Of a DNA stretch of 64,000 nt, positions 29,040 to 37,815 are shown piece by piece. The number at the start of each line of letters is the position of its first letter. Position 1 is the first letter of the stretch. Made by a program: the position numbers and the translations under genes. The notes under the pieces are model-generated. The model ran no database searches. It was not told where the DNA came from and was given only the letters and a program-made list of their open reading frames with translations. Source of the DNA: Actinomadura formosensis NBRC 14204 (lineage in GTDB: Bacteria; Actinomycetota; Actinomycetes; Streptosporangiales; Streptosporangiaceae); assembly GCF_001552155.1 (NCBI RefSeq), contig NZ_BCQQ01000001.1:62001-126000 (forward strand). The letters are read 5' to 3'.

Positions 29040-30263
29040 CTAGGGCGTCCCGCCCGCAGAGAACACCTCGTCGCGGGCCTTCTGCAGCGCCGCGTACAGG
29101 GCGCCGCGCAGAACGGGGTTGCCCTCCACCCCGGTGACGGCCACGGCCGGACGGGTGGGGCTGATCCGCCCGACGATCCGCTCGATGCGGGTGGCGAGGG
29201 GACGTCCGCCGGCCCGGCCGAGACTTCCCGACAGCACGACGAGGCCCGGGTCCAGGACGATGTTGACCGAGGTCACGCCGTAGGAGATGCGGTTGGCGAG
29301 TTCGTCCAGGAACGCGCCGCCGCGGCTCTCGTCGGCGGCGGCCGCGCTGACGCAGTCGAACGCGGTCGGCTCGGCGATCCCGTGCTCGTGGGCCAGGGCG
29401 CGCACCGCGTCGGCGCCGACCAGGGCCCCGTAACCGCCGGCGAGGGTCGGGATCCCCCAGGTCGTCGACTCGGTGACGCCCTCGTCCTCGGGGGCGCGGC
29501 GGGCGGCGCCGAGCGGCAGCGGCGCGCCCGGGACCGGCAGGTAGCCGATCTCCCCCGCACCGCCCCAGCGCCCGCGGTGCAGCCGGCCGCCCAGCATCAC
29601 CGACAGGCCCATGCCGCGGTCGAACCACATGAGCGCGAAGTCGTCGGCGCCCTGCGCGGAGCCGTACGCCCGTTCGGCGATCGCGGCCAGGTTGACGTCG
29701 TTCTCTATGGTCACGGGCCGCCGCAGGTCGGTCCTCAGCGCGGCCAGCACGCCCTCGTGCCAGGACGGCAGGTCGAACGAGAACTGGACATCCCCGGAGC
29801 GCGGGTCGACGACGCCGGGCGTCCCGATGACGAAGGCGTTCAGCTTCGACACCGCGACCCGGGCCGACCGGCACGCCTTGACGACGGCGTTGTGGACCAT
29901 CTTCACCGGCTCGCCGGCGCCATTCGGGTCCACGGTGACCTGGGCGGCGATGTGTCCGGTGATGTCGGCGACACCGGCGGTGACGCCGTCCGGCCCGACC
30001 TCCAGCCCGGCGACATAGGCACTGGACGGGACGACCGCGTACAGGGCGGCGTTGGGCCCGCGTCCCCCGGCCTGCTCGCCGACGACCGAGACCAGCCCCC
30101 GCTCCTCCAGTCTCGACAGCAACTGGGAGGCGGTCACCTTCGACAGCCCGGTGTGCTCCCCGATCTGGGCGCGGGTCAGCGGGCCCCGCTCGACGAGCAG
30201 GTCCAGCGCCGCGCGGTCGTTGAGCTCACGCAGCAGCCTCGGCGTTCCCGGGCGTGTGGCCAT
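29040..30263 (-). CDS. ROK family transcriptional regulator (CsnR/NagC-like)
   Basis: A 407-residue regulator. An N-terminal winged helix (LTRAQIGEHTGLSKVTASQLLSRLEERGL, about residues 25-55) is joined to a sugar-kinase-like ROK domain with AGLEVGPDGVTAGVAD, GTPGVVD, IENDVNLAAIAER and GAGEIGYLPVPG. The usual CxCGxxGC zinc motif after the last of these is absent; GAPLPLGAARR stands in its place, so the zinc-bound fold is altered. ATG at 30263. It is divergent from a sugar ABC importer with a CsnR-like operator between them, so it probably represses that operon and itself. Confidence 0.92.
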   Translation of the reverse strand: MATRPGTPRLLRELNDRAALDLLVERGPLTRAQIGEHTGLSKVTASQLLSRLEERGLVSVVGEQAGGRGPNAALYAVVPSSAYVAGLEVGPDGVTAGVADITGHIAAQVTVDPNGAGEPVKMVHNAVVKACRSARVAVSKLNAFVIGTPGVVDPRSGDVQFSFDLPSWHEGVLAALRTDLRRPVTIENDVNLAAIAERAYGSAQGADDFALMWFDRGMGLSVMLGGRLHRGRWGGAGEIGYLPVPGAPLPLGAARRAPEDEGVTESTTWGIPTLAGGYGALVGADAVRALAHEHGIAEPTAFDCVSAAAADESRGGAFLDELANRISYGVTSVNIVLDPGLVVLSGSLGRAGGRPLATRIERIVGRISPTRPAVAVTGVEGNPVLRGALYAALQKARDEVFSAGGTP

Positions 30264-30308
30264 GCCGGCCCCCTCGATGTCTCAATCCGCTAACGGGCGG
30301 TTTTGTTT

Positions 30309-30321
30309 AGGAAAGTTTCTT
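30309..30321. promoter_or_regulatory. CsnR-like ROK operator
   Basis: AGGAAAGTTTCTT differs by one base from the palindrome AGGAAAGTTTCCT bound by CsnR, the ROK repressor of chitosan genes in Streptomyces. It lies 46 bases upstream of the ROK gene and about 200 bases upstream of the binding-protein gene, in a local AT-rich patch. Confidence 0.72.
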
Positions 30322-30518
30322 GTTAGTTTACGCCCAAGCGCCGGCCGGTCCGGTACCCCGGGCCGGGGGCGCGCGCAGAGCGCGGACTGGCGAGCAGGGC
30401 GCCCGCGAGCGATGCGAACGCGAGGAGGGCATGGCCAGGACCCTAAAGGGTTCACGCCGTTCCCACTCGCTCCGCAGGCCATAAGGCCGCGCGAGGCGAT
30501 GCCGGAAAGGAACCCCCA

Positions 30519-31787
30519 GTGAAGTACATCAAGGTGGCGGCCGCGGCGGCCGCGATCGCCCTGGCCGCCACGGCCTGCGGCGGCGACAGCAAGGACGACC
30601 GGGCCGGCGCGGACAAGGACCCGGCGCGGCTCAAGGTCTGGATGATGGGCGACGGGACGCCGGAGCAGACCAAGTTCCTCGACGACGTCGAGACGGAGTT
30701 CAAGCAGAAGCACCCGAACACCGACGTCCAGATCAAATACGTCCCCTGGCCGCAGGTCGCCACCACGTTCCAGAAGGCGGCGGCGGGCGGGGAGGGGCCC
30801 GATGTCACCGAACTCGGCAACACCGACGTCCAGTCCCACATCGACCAGGGCAGCCTCGCCGACATCACCGGCCGGTTCAACGGCTGGGCGGACGGCAAGA
30901 CGCTCAACAGGACCGCGCTCGGCAACGACACCGCCGACGGCAAGATCTACGCGGTGCCGTGGTACGGCGGCGTCCGCGGCGTCTGGTACCGGACGGACTG
31001 GTTCCAGGACCTCGGCATCCAGCCGCCGAAGACCTGGGACGAGCTGACCGCCGCCGCCAAGAAGGTCCAGGACGCCAAGAAGGTGCCCGGCATCGGCATC
31101 CCGAGCGACCAGACCAACGCCCTGCTCAGCTTCATCTGGGGCAACAACGGCGACGTGGCCGCCAAGGAGGGCGGCAAGTGGGCCGGCAAGCTCGACCAGC
31201 CCGCCGCCGTCGAGGCGGTCGAGTACTACGCCGGTCTCGTCACCACCGAGAAGGTCGCGCCCGAGAAGTACGTCGGCAAGAACGAGCTTGAGGGCCCGCA
31301 GCGCGACTTCGCGCTCGGCAAGCTCGGCATGTACATCGACGGCAGCTGGGCGCTGAAGGAGATGAAGAAGGTCTCCGACAAGAACGCCGACAAGTGGGGT
31401 GTGTTCCCGATCCCGGGCAAGGCCGGCGGCAACGCCCCGGTCATGGCGGGCGGCTCGGACCTCGCCGTCTGGAACGACAGCAAGGCCAAGGCCGCGGCGT
31501 TCGACTACATCACGGTCCTGAACAACGCCAAGAACGCCAAGGCGTGGGCCGACTACAGCGGTTTCTCCTCCATGCGCTCGGACGTGAAGTTCTCCGACCC
31601 GAAGCTGGAGATCTTCACCGAGATCGCCGGCAACACCGAGTTCCCGCCGATCAGCCCGGGCTGGGGCGAGTTCGAGCAGGCCAAGAAGGTGCTGCCGAAC
31701 GCGGTGAAGGCCATCATGCAGGGCAAGCCCGCCGAAGGGGAGATGAAGAAGGCGAACGAGCAGGCCAACACCCTGCTGAACCCGTAG
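30519..31787 (+). CDS. Sugar ABC transporter substrate-binding lipoprotein (family 1)
   Basis: Lipid-anchored binding protein of 422 residues. The signal peptide ends in the lipobox ATAC (Cys20). The mature protein follows the carbohydrate family 1 pattern: LKVWMMGDGTPEQTKFLDD, FNGWADGKTL, YAVPWYGGVRGVWYR, KTWDELTAAAKKVQ and FALGKLGMYIDGSW. GTG start at 30519, eight bases after GGAAAGG. It heads a four-gene operon with two permeases and a family 3 beta-N-acetylhexosaminidase, so the ligand is likely an amino-sugar oligosaccharide (inference). No dedicated ATPase is present; a shared MsiK-type ATPase would be needed, as is common in actinomycetes. Confidence 0.93.
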   Translation: MKYIKVAAAAAAIALAATACGGDSKDDRAGADKDPARLKVWMMGDGTPEQTKFLDDVETEFKQKHPNTDVQIKYVPWPQVATTFQKAAAGGEGPDVTELGNTDVQSHIDQGSLADITGRFNGWADGKTLNRTALGNDTADGKIYAVPWYGGVRGVWYRTDWFQDLGIQPPKTWDELTAAAKKVQDAKKVPGIGIPSDQTNALLSFIWGNNGDVAAKEGGKWAGKLDQPAAVEAVEYYAGLVTTEKVAPEKYVGKNELEGPQRDFALGKLGMYIDGSWALKEMKKVSDKNADKWGVFPIPGKAGGNAPVMAGGSDLAVWNDSKAKAAAFDYITVLNNAKNAKAWADYSGFSSMRSDVKFSDPKLEIFTEIAGNTEFPPISPGWGEFEQAKKVLPNAVKAIMQGKPAEGEMKKANEQANTLLNP

Positions 31788-31808
31788 CCCCGGCTGATCG
31801 GAACGTCC

Positions 31809-32780
31809 ATGCTCGACACCGCACCCGCGGTGCGGAGAGCGCCCGGCCGGAGGTTCTCCGGCCGGGCGCGCCCCCGCCGCCGGCCCCGCCGCGGGCCCTA
31901 CCTGCTGATCGCGCCGACCGTGCTCGTGATCGCCGTGCTGATGTTCTGGCCGATGATCCAGATCGGGATCATGTCGTTCCAGAAGGTCGGCAACCGCCAG
32001 TTGCGCGGCGAGCCGGCCGAGCCGGTGGGGACCGAGAACTTCGACAAGATCTTCAATGATCCGTTCTTCTGGCAGACCCTCCGGCACACGGTGCTCTTCG
32101 CCGTCGTCGCGGTGTCCCTGACCCTGCTCATCGGGACGCTCGTGGGCCTGCTGCTCAACAAGCTCGGCAGGAAGATGTCCGGCTTCGTCGCCGGCGGCGT
32201 CATGGTCGCCTGGGCGACCCCGCCGGTCACCGCCGCGATCATCTTCAGCTGGCTGTTCGGCACGACCGGCGGCCTGGTCAACTGGTTCCTCGCCCTGCTG
32301 CCGGACTTCCTCGCCGGCGGCGGCTGGAACGACCACAACTGGTTCGCCACGCCGCTGTCCACCTACACCGTCCTGACCGTGTGCGTCGTGTGGCAGGCGT
32401 GCCCGTTCGTCGCCGTGTCCGTGCTGGCCGGGCTGAAGAGCGTCCCCGGCGAACTGTACGAGGCGGCACGGGTGGACGGGTCGGGCCCGTGGCGGACGTT
32501 CTGGAGCATCACCTACCCGATGCTCAAGCCGATCTTCCTCGTGCTGATCGTCATGTCGATCATCTGGGACTTCAAGGTCTTCACCCAGCTGTTCATCATG
32601 TCCGGGACGGCCAACCGCGACGCGTTCAACCTGTCGCTCTACGGCTACTCCGAGGCGTTCGGCTCACTGAATCCGAAGCTCGGCATGGGCTCGGCGATCG
32701 CGCTGGTGCTCACGCTCATCCTGCTCGTCGTCACCGCCCTGTACGTGCGGGTCATGGTCCGTCAGGGGGAGACACGATGA
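31809..32780 (+). CDS. Sugar ABC transporter permease (MalF type)
   Basis: Membrane subunit of 323 residues. A basic cytoplasmic N terminus (about 35 residues) precedes six membrane segments, starting PYLLIAPTVLVIAVLMFWPMI. The EAA loop reads LYEAARVDGSGPWRTFWSITYPMLKP. The last codons overlap the next gene as ATGA, indicating coupled translation. It starts 21 bases after the binding-protein stop. Confidence 0.94.
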   Translation: MLDTAPAVRRAPGRRFSGRARPRRRPRRGPYLLIAPTVLVIAVLMFWPMIQIGIMSFQKVGNRQLRGEPAEPVGTENFDKIFNDPFFWQTLRHTVLFAVVAVSLTLLIGTLVGLLLNKLGRKMSGFVAGGVMVAWATPPVTAAIIFSWLFGTTGGLVNWFLALLPDFLAGGGWNDHNWFATPLSTYTVLTVCVVWQACPFVAVSVLAGLKSVPGELYEAARVDGSGPWRTFWSITYPMLKPIFLVLIVMSIIWDFKVFTQLFIMSGTANRDAFNLSLYGYSEAFGSLNPKLGMGSAIALVLTLILLVVTALYVRVMVRQGETR

Positions 32781-33670
32781 GGTTCAGACCCGCGAAGCGG
32801 CCGGGGGGCGCGGGGGGCCGTCCCCGCGCGATGAAACGCCGGGCGCGCGGGATGCTGCTGAACGGGACGGGCCTGCTCGTCTTCCTGATCGCGGTCTTCC
32901 CCGTCTTCTGGATGGCGTCCACCGCGTTCAAGCCGAACACCGAGATCTTCAGCACGACACCGAAGCCGCTCCCCGCCCACCCGACGCTGGAGCACTTCGA
33001 CCTGGTGCTGAACGGCGGCATCGCCGAGGTCTCCTTCTGGGAGTACTTCCGCAACAGCGCGATCCTCGCCCTCGTCACCGTCCTGGCGTCGGGCCTGCTC
33101 GCGCTGATGGCCGCCACCGCCGTCGCCCGGTTCCGCTTCCGGTTCCGCACGACGTTCCTCATCATGCTGCTGATCGTGCAGATGGTGCCGTGCGAGGCGC
33201 TGGTCATCCCGCTGTTCCTCGACCTGAAGCGGCTCGACCTGCTCAACAGCCTGGCGGGGCTCGCGCTCGTCTACGTCGGCTTCGCGGTGCCGTTCGCCAT
33301 CTGGATGCTGCGCGGCTTCGTCGCCGCGGTGCCGCGCGAACTGGAGGAGGCGGCCGCCATCGACGGCGCCGGCCCGGTCCGCACGTTCTTGCGCGTCCTG
33401 CTCCCGCTGGTCGCGCCCGGGCTCGTGGCGACCAGCATCTTCTCCTTCATCACCGCCTGGAACGAGTTCATCTTCGCGTTCACGTTCCTCGACGACCAGA
33501 ACAAGTACACCTTGCCGATCATGCTGCAGTTCTTCTTCGGCCGCAGCGGCAACGCCTGGGGGCCCATCATGGCAGCGTCCACGCTGCTCACCATTCCCGT
33601 CATCGCCTTCTTCCTGCTCGTCCAGCGCCGTATGGTGTCCGGCCTCACCGCCGGGGCGGTGAAGGGGTGA
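32777..33670 (+). CDS. Sugar ABC transporter permease (MalG type)
   Basis: Second membrane subunit, 297 residues. A basic leader (MRFRPAKRPGG and MKRRARG) is followed by six membrane segments from LLNGTGLLVFLIAVFPVFWM onward, then the EAA loop ELEEAAAIDGAGPVRTFLRVLLPLV. The start overlaps the previous stop by four bases, and its own stop overlaps the GTG of the hydrolase gene, so the operon is tightly coupled. Confidence 0.94.
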   Translation: MRFRPAKRPGGAGGRPRAMKRRARGMLLNGTGLLVFLIAVFPVFWMASTAFKPNTEIFSTTPKPLPAHPTLEHFDLVLNGGIAEVSFWEYFRNSAILALVTVLASGLLALMAATAVARFRFRFRTTFLIMLLIVQMVPCEALVIPLFLDLKRLDLLNSLAGLALVYVGFAVPFAIWMLRGFVAAVPRELEEAAAIDGAGPVRTFLRVLLPLVAPGLVATSIFSFITAWNEFIFAFTFLDDQNKYTLPIMLQFFFGRSGNAWGPIMAASTLLTIPVIAFFLLVQRRMVSGLTAGAVKG

Positions 33671-35133
33671 CGGCCGGCGACATCGCGACCACGGCGGAGA
33701 TCGCCCGGCTGGCGCGCGGCACACTGCTCCCGTCGTTCCCCGGGGCGACCGCGCCGCGCTGGCTGCTGGACGAGCTGGAGGCCGGCCTCGGCGGCGTCAC
33801 GCTCTTCGCCCTCACCGGCAACGTGCCGAGCCCGGAGTCGCTCGCCGCGCTCACCGCGCGGCTACGGGAGGCCGGCGACCCGTTCATCACGATCGACGAG
33901 GAGGGCGGTGACGTCACCCGCCTCGGCGGCCACGCCACCGGCAGCCCCTATCCGGGCAACGCCGCGCTCGGCGCCGTGGACGATCCGGAACTGACCCGCC
34001 GCATCTACCGCTCCCTGGGCGCCGAGCTGGCCGAGGTCGGCGTCAACGTCAACTTCGCGCCGTCGGTGGACGTCAACACCGCCGACGACAACCCCGTCAT
34101 CGGGACCCGCTCGTTCGGCTCCGACCCCGAGCTGGTCGCCCGGCACGCCGCCGCGTCCGTCACCGGAACGCAGGAGGCGGGCGTCGCGGCCTGCGCGAAG
34201 CACTTCCCCGGCCACGGCGCGACGGTGGACGACTCGCACCTGTCGGTCCCGCTCGTCGACGCCGACCTGGACCTGCTGGAACGCCGCGAGCTGGTGCCGT
34301 TCCGGGCCGCGATCGCGGCCGGCACCCGCGCGGTGATGACCGGGCATCTCAACCTGCCGGCGATCACCGGGGGCGTCCCGGCGACGCTGTCGCACGCGGC
34401 GATCACCGGGCTGCTCCGCGAACGGCTGGGCCATCCGGGCGTGATCGTCACCGACGCGCTCGACATGCAGGGTGCCAGCGGCGCGATCGGCATCCCGGAG
34501 GCGTCCGTCCGGGCGCTCATCGCGGGCGCCGATCTGCTGTGCCTCGGCCCGCGCGAGCACGCCGAGACGGTCGCGGCGACGCTCGCCGCGATCGACGACG
34601 CGGTGCGGACCGGGCGGCTGCCGATGACCCGGCTGGCGGACGCCGCCGAGCGCACCGCCCGTCTCAAGGAGTGGCTGGCCGGGCACGGCTCCGCTGTCGT
34701 GGACCGCGCGGCGGGGCTCGAAGCCGCCCGCCGCGCCATCCGGGTCGCGGGGGCGCTCCCAGGCTGGGACGCGGCGCCCCTGGTGGTCGAGACGGAGTCG
34801 GCCGGCAACATCGCGGTCGGCCCGACCCCGTGGGGACTGCACCCGTGGGCGCCCGACGCCGTCCAGGCCGACGGGACGGACGGGGCGGCGGACCGGGTCC
34901 TGGACCGCGCCAAGGGACGCGGGCTCATCGTCGTCCTGCGCGACGCGCACCGGCACGCCGGCCAGCGGGCCCTCACCACGGCCCTGCTGACCGCCCGTCC
35001 CGACACCGTCGTCGTGGAGATGGGGCTCCCCGTCTGGCGTCCCGGCTCGGCCGTCTACCTGGCCACCTACGGAGCCGCCGCCGCCAACGCCCAGGCCGCC
35101 GCCGAGCTGCTCGGCCTGACCGCGGCCGGCTAG
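33667..35133 (+). CDS. Glycoside hydrolase family 3, beta-N-acetylhexosaminidase (NagZ-like)
   Basis: A 488-residue family 3 enzyme without a signal peptide, so it acts in the cytoplasm on imported oligosaccharides. The NagZ-type catalytic loop KHFPGHGATVDDSH carries the His/Asp acid-base dyad, and the nucleophile Asp lies in GVIVTDALDMQGAS. The substrate-binding DEEGGDVTRL is also present. The C-terminal 150 residues form the extra alpha/beta domain of larger family members. GTG start overlapping the permease stop (GTGA). Expected product: N-acetylglucosamine or glucosamine from chito-oligosaccharides or muropeptides. Confidence 0.92.
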   Translation: MTAGDIATTAEIARLARGTLLPSFPGATAPRWLLDELEAGLGGVTLFALTGNVPSPESLAALTARLREAGDPFITIDEEGGDVTRLGGHATGSPYPGNAALGAVDDPELTRRIYRSLGAELAEVGVNVNFAPSVDVNTADDNPVIGTRSFGSDPELVARHAAASVTGTQEAGVAACAKHFPGHGATVDDSHLSVPLVDADLDLLERRELVPFRAAIAAGTRAVMTGHLNLPAITGGVPATLSHAAITGLLRERLGHPGVIVTDALDMQGASGAIGIPEASVRALIAGADLLCLGPREHAETVAATLAAIDDAVRTGRLPMTRLADAAERTARLKEWLAGHGSAVVDRAAGLEAARRAIRVAGALPGWDAAPLVVETESAGNIAVGPTPWGLHPWAPDAVQADGTDGAADRVLDRAKGRGLIVVLRDAHRHAGQRALTTALLTARPDTVVVEMGLPVWRPGSAVYLATYGAAAANAQAAAELLGLTAAG

Positions 35134-35206
35134 GCCCGTGGCGTGCCCGCCGGAGGAGGAGCCCGGTTCCGGCGGGCGCGCCGCGTCGCCCGCGGCGCCC
35201 GATTTC

Positions 35207-35244
35207 GACACGGTGTCCGACTGGTCCGATCGGCAAGGGATAAT
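35207..35244 (+). promoter_or_regulatory. Promoter and candidate operator of the Rrf2 gene
   Basis: GACACGGTGTC (35207-35217) is a palindrome about one turn from the expected -35, and GATAAT (35239-35244) is a near-consensus -10 six bases before the ATG at 35251. The transcript would be leaderless. Autoregulation through the palindrome is inferred. Confidence 0.5.
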
Positions 35245-35250
35245 ACCCGC

Positions 35251-35715
35251 ATGCGATTGTCCGCCAGGGTCGACTACGCGTTGCGCGCCGCCGCCGAGCT
35301 GGCGGTCGCCGGGAGTCGCCCGGTGACCGCGGTACAGCTCGCCGAGGCGCAGCGGATCCCGCCCAAATTCCTGGAGAACATCCTCGGCCAGCTGCGCCGG
35401 TCCGGCCTGGTCCGGAGCCAGCGGGGGCCCGAGGGCGGCTACTGGCTGGCGCGGCCGGCCGAGCGGATCTCCCTCGCCGACATCATCCGCGCCATCGACG
35501 GGCCGCTGCTCGGCGTGCGGGGCGAGCGTCCCGAGCATGTCGGCTACGAGGGGCCGGCGCGATCCCTGCAGGAGGTGTGGATCGCGCTGCGCGCCAGCGA
35601 GCGCGCCATCCTGGAGCAGGTCACGCTCGCGCACATCGCGGCCGGGGAACTGCCCGCCCCCGTCCGCAAGCTCACCGAGGACCCGTCCGCCTGGGAGAGC
35701 CCGTCCCTGATCTGA
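35251..35715 (+). CDS. Rrf2 family transcriptional regulator without cysteines
   Basis: A 154-residue winged-helix regulator: RLSARVDYALRAAAELA at the N terminus, the recognition region VTAVQLAEAQRIPPKFLENILGQLRRSGLVRSQRGPEGGYWLARP, and a helical dimerisation part. The family's iron-sulfur members (IscR, NsrR, RsrR) use three cysteines near residue 90-110; this protein has none, so it does not bind a cluster in that way. It starts at an ATG right after a -10 box and lies 7 bases before a Nei-type glycosylase gene, probably one transcript. Confidence 0.9.
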   Translation: MRLSARVDYALRAAAELAVAGSRPVTAVQLAEAQRIPPKFLENILGQLRRSGLVRSQRGPEGGYWLARPAERISLADIIRAIDGPLLGVRGERPEHVGYEGPARSLQEVWIALRASERAILEQVTLAHIAAGELPAPVRKLTEDPSAWESPSLI

Positions 35716-35722
35716 ATCCGCC

Positions 35723-36547
35723 ATGCCGGAAGGCGATGTCGTCTGGTTCACCGCCCGGCGGTTGCGCGAGGCGCTCGCCGGGCGGGTGCTGACGCGCTCG
35801 GACTTCCGCGTCCCCCGGTTCGCGACCGCCGACCTGCGCGGGCGGACGGTCCTGGACGCGGTGTCGCGGGGCAAGCATCTCCTCGTCCGCGTGGAGGGCG
35901 GGCTGACCGTCCACACGCATCTGCTGATGGAGGGCCGCTGGCAGATCCGCCGGGCGGGACCCGTGCCACGCGACCACCGGGTCCGGCTCGTCCTGGCGAA
36001 CGCCGAGTGGCAGGCGGTCGGCCACTCCCTCGGCCTGGTCGAACTGCTGCGCACCGCCGAGGAGGACACGGCGGTCGGCCACCTCGGCCCCGATCTGCTC
36101 GATCCGTCGTGGGGCCCGCAGATGGCCGCCGAGGCCGCCCGGCGGCTGCGCGAGCAGCCCGCGCGGGCCGCCGGCGAGGCGCTGCTCGACCAGACACGGC
36201 TCGCCGGCATCGGCAACATCTACAAGGCCGAGATCCTGTTCCTGCGGGGCGTGAACCCGTGGACGCGGGTCGAAGACGTCCCCGGCCTGGAAGGTCTCGT
36301 GGAGCTGTCACACCGGCTCCTGGACGTCAACAAGGCGCGGCACGGCCACATCACCACCGGTGACCTGGGACGAGGCAGGGAGCACTGGGTGTACGGGCGG
36401 GCCGGGCGTCCCTGCCGGCGCTGCGGGACCCCGATCGAGCGCGCGGACCAGCCCTCCCATGCCGGTGAGCGCGTCACCTTCTGGTGCCCGCACTGCCAGC
36501 CCGCCCCCGGTACCGGGCCGGCGCCCGCCCGGCCCCCGCGCCCATGA
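35723..36547 (+). CDS. Endonuclease VIII-like DNA glycosylase (Nei, Fpg/Nei family)
   Basis: Bifunctional base-excision enzyme for oxidised pyrimidines, 274 residues. The catalytic N terminus is MPEGD, as in Nei rather than Fpg (MPELPE). The conserved lysine is in SRGKHLLV, the helix-two-turn-helix in DQTRLAGIGNIYKAEILF, and a zinc finger CRRCG...CPHCQ closes the fold before a proline-rich tail. It follows the Rrf2 gene by seven bases and ends directly against a converging lipoprotein gene. Confidence 0.93.
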   Translation: MPEGDVVWFTARRLREALAGRVLTRSDFRVPRFATADLRGRTVLDAVSRGKHLLVRVEGGLTVHTHLLMEGRWQIRRAGPVPRDHRVRLVLANAEWQAVGHSLGLVELLRTAEEDTAVGHLGPDLLDPSWGPQMAAEAARRLREQPARAAGEALLDQTRLAGIGNIYKAEILFLRGVNPWTRVEDVPGLEGLVELSHRLLDVNKARHGHITTGDLGRGREHWVYGRAGRPCRRCGTPIERADQPSHAGERVTFWCPHCQPAPGTGPAPARPPRP

Positions 36548-37066
36548 TCATCGGACGGTCACCGCACCGCCCGCAACGGTCAGCCCGGCCTGTGGGGCGC
36601 CCTCGCCGCAGTCCGGGCCGTTCGGGAACGTGGCCTCGGGGGTGACGTCGACGCGCTCGTCGAGCAGCGTCCGGCCGCCGGCGCCGCGCAGGGTGAGGGT
36701 GACCCGCACCGGTGCCTTCGGCAGCCCCTCGACGGGGGCGAACCCGGCCTTGCCGCCGTCCGGCGACGCGGCGGCGCCGCAGCCCGCGTCCGGTTCGGCG
36801 CCGTCGCAGCCCATCGGGACGGCCGTCGACGACGGATGCAGCTCGACCCGCGGTTCCCGGCACGTCCCGTCCCAGCACACCCGCAGCGCCACCGACTCGA
36901 CGCGCCCCGCGTCGGGAGCCGAGACGGCGACGCTCAAGCCGGGCTGTGCGCCGATCTCCGTGCACGGACGCCCCGCGCCGTGCCCCTCTGCGCCGCAGGC
37001 GGCCAGGGCGAGCAGCGCGGCACCGAGCGCGGCGTATCTCAGCGGCGCCGCCGCCATGACGTTCAT
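36548..37066 (-). CDS. Lipoprotein of unknown function
   Basis: About 172 residues with a signal peptide ending in LAAC (Cys24). The mature part is beta-rich in appearance and has four further cysteine-containing stretches (GRPCTE, RVCWDGTCRE, GCDGAEPDAGCG, NGPDCGE), suggesting disulfides in an extracellular domain. No family recognised. I take the ATG at 37066 (MNVMAAAPLRYA). It is divergent from nothing nearby and converges with the Nei gene with no gap. Confidence 0.75.
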   Translation of the reverse strand: MNVMAAAPLRYAALGAALLALAACGAEGHGAGRPCTEIGAQPGLSVAVSAPDAGRVESVALRVCWDGTCREPRVELHPSSTAVPMGCDGAEPDAGCGAAASPDGGKAGFAPVEGLPKAPVRVTLTLRGAGGRTLLDERVDVTPEATFPNGPDCGEGAPQAGLTVAGGAVTVR

Positions 37067-37116
37067 CCCCCAATGATCACCGCATTCGGGGCGCCGGCGG
37101 GCCCGGAACGCGAAAA

Positions 37117-37153
37117 GGCCCCGGCCCCGCCGGTGCGGGACGGGGCCGGGGCC
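37117..37153 (-). terminator. Terminator of dps
   Basis: A perfect 13-bp stem (37117-37129 with 37141-37153) with an 11-base loop, followed on the minus strand by TTTTCG, about 65 bases after the dps stop. Confidence 0.85.
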
Positions 37154-37219
37154 CATCGCACTCGGCGCCCGTTCCGTGCCTGGATCGCGGCGGCACGGCG
37201 CCGGGCCCGGTCGCGCCGG

Positions 37220-37687
37220 TCAGGTCTGCGCCTGGAACATCCAGTGCTGCTTCTCAAGCTCGTGCGTGATGCCGATGAGCAGGTCCTGGGTCACCTGGTC
37301 CGGCTCGTCGGTGGCCGCGATGCGCTCCCGGAACCGGCCGATGATCTGCGCCAGGATGTCGGTGATCGCGGCGACGACCTTGTCGTCGACCAGGTAGCCG
37401 GCATCGAGCTGCGGCAGCTCGGTACGGTCGGCGACCGTGCGGGCACGGCCGTCGGGATTCACGCCGATCGCCACGGCGCGCTCGGCCACATCGTCCTGCC
37501 CGCTGCGGGCGAGGGCGACGATCTCGTCCAGATGCTCGTGGACGACCTTGAAGTTGCGCCCGGTCAGGTTCCAGTGCGCCTGCTTGGCCACGAGAGCGAG
37601 ATCGATCAGATCGATGAGGGCGCCCTGCAGGGCCTGTCCCGCGACCTTCGCGGCCTCATCCGGAAGCGGGCTCTTGACCGTCCCCAT
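37220..37687 (-). CDS. dps: Dps family DNA-protecting ferritin-like protein
   Basis: A 155-residue four-helix protein that would store iron and shield DNA under oxidative stress as a dodecamer. The family's inter-subunit ferroxidase site is represented by AKQAHWNLTG (His) and the VVHEHLDEIVALARSGQDDVAERA stretch (His, Asp, Glu). ATG at 37687, preceded by a strong GGAAGGAG site. The open frame continues further upstream but passes the ribosome site. It has its own terminator, so it is likely monocistronic. Confidence 0.93.
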   Translation of the reverse strand: MGTVKSPLPDEAAKVAGQALQGALIDLIDLALVAKQAHWNLTGRNFKVVHEHLDEIVALARSGQDDVAERAVAIGVNPDGRARTVADRTELPQLDAGYLVDDKVVAAITDILAQIIGRFRERIAATDEPDQVTQDLLIGITHELEKQHWMFQAQT

Positions 37688-37815
37688 TATCAGGCTCCTT
37701 CCGCATCGTTTACGGTTATCCGCTACGACACGGAAATCCCCTCGAATGCCGCGTTCATGCGTGAGACCGCGCACACCCGCGGCCCCCGGTCGGGCATGAA
37801 CGCACCAAGAACGGG

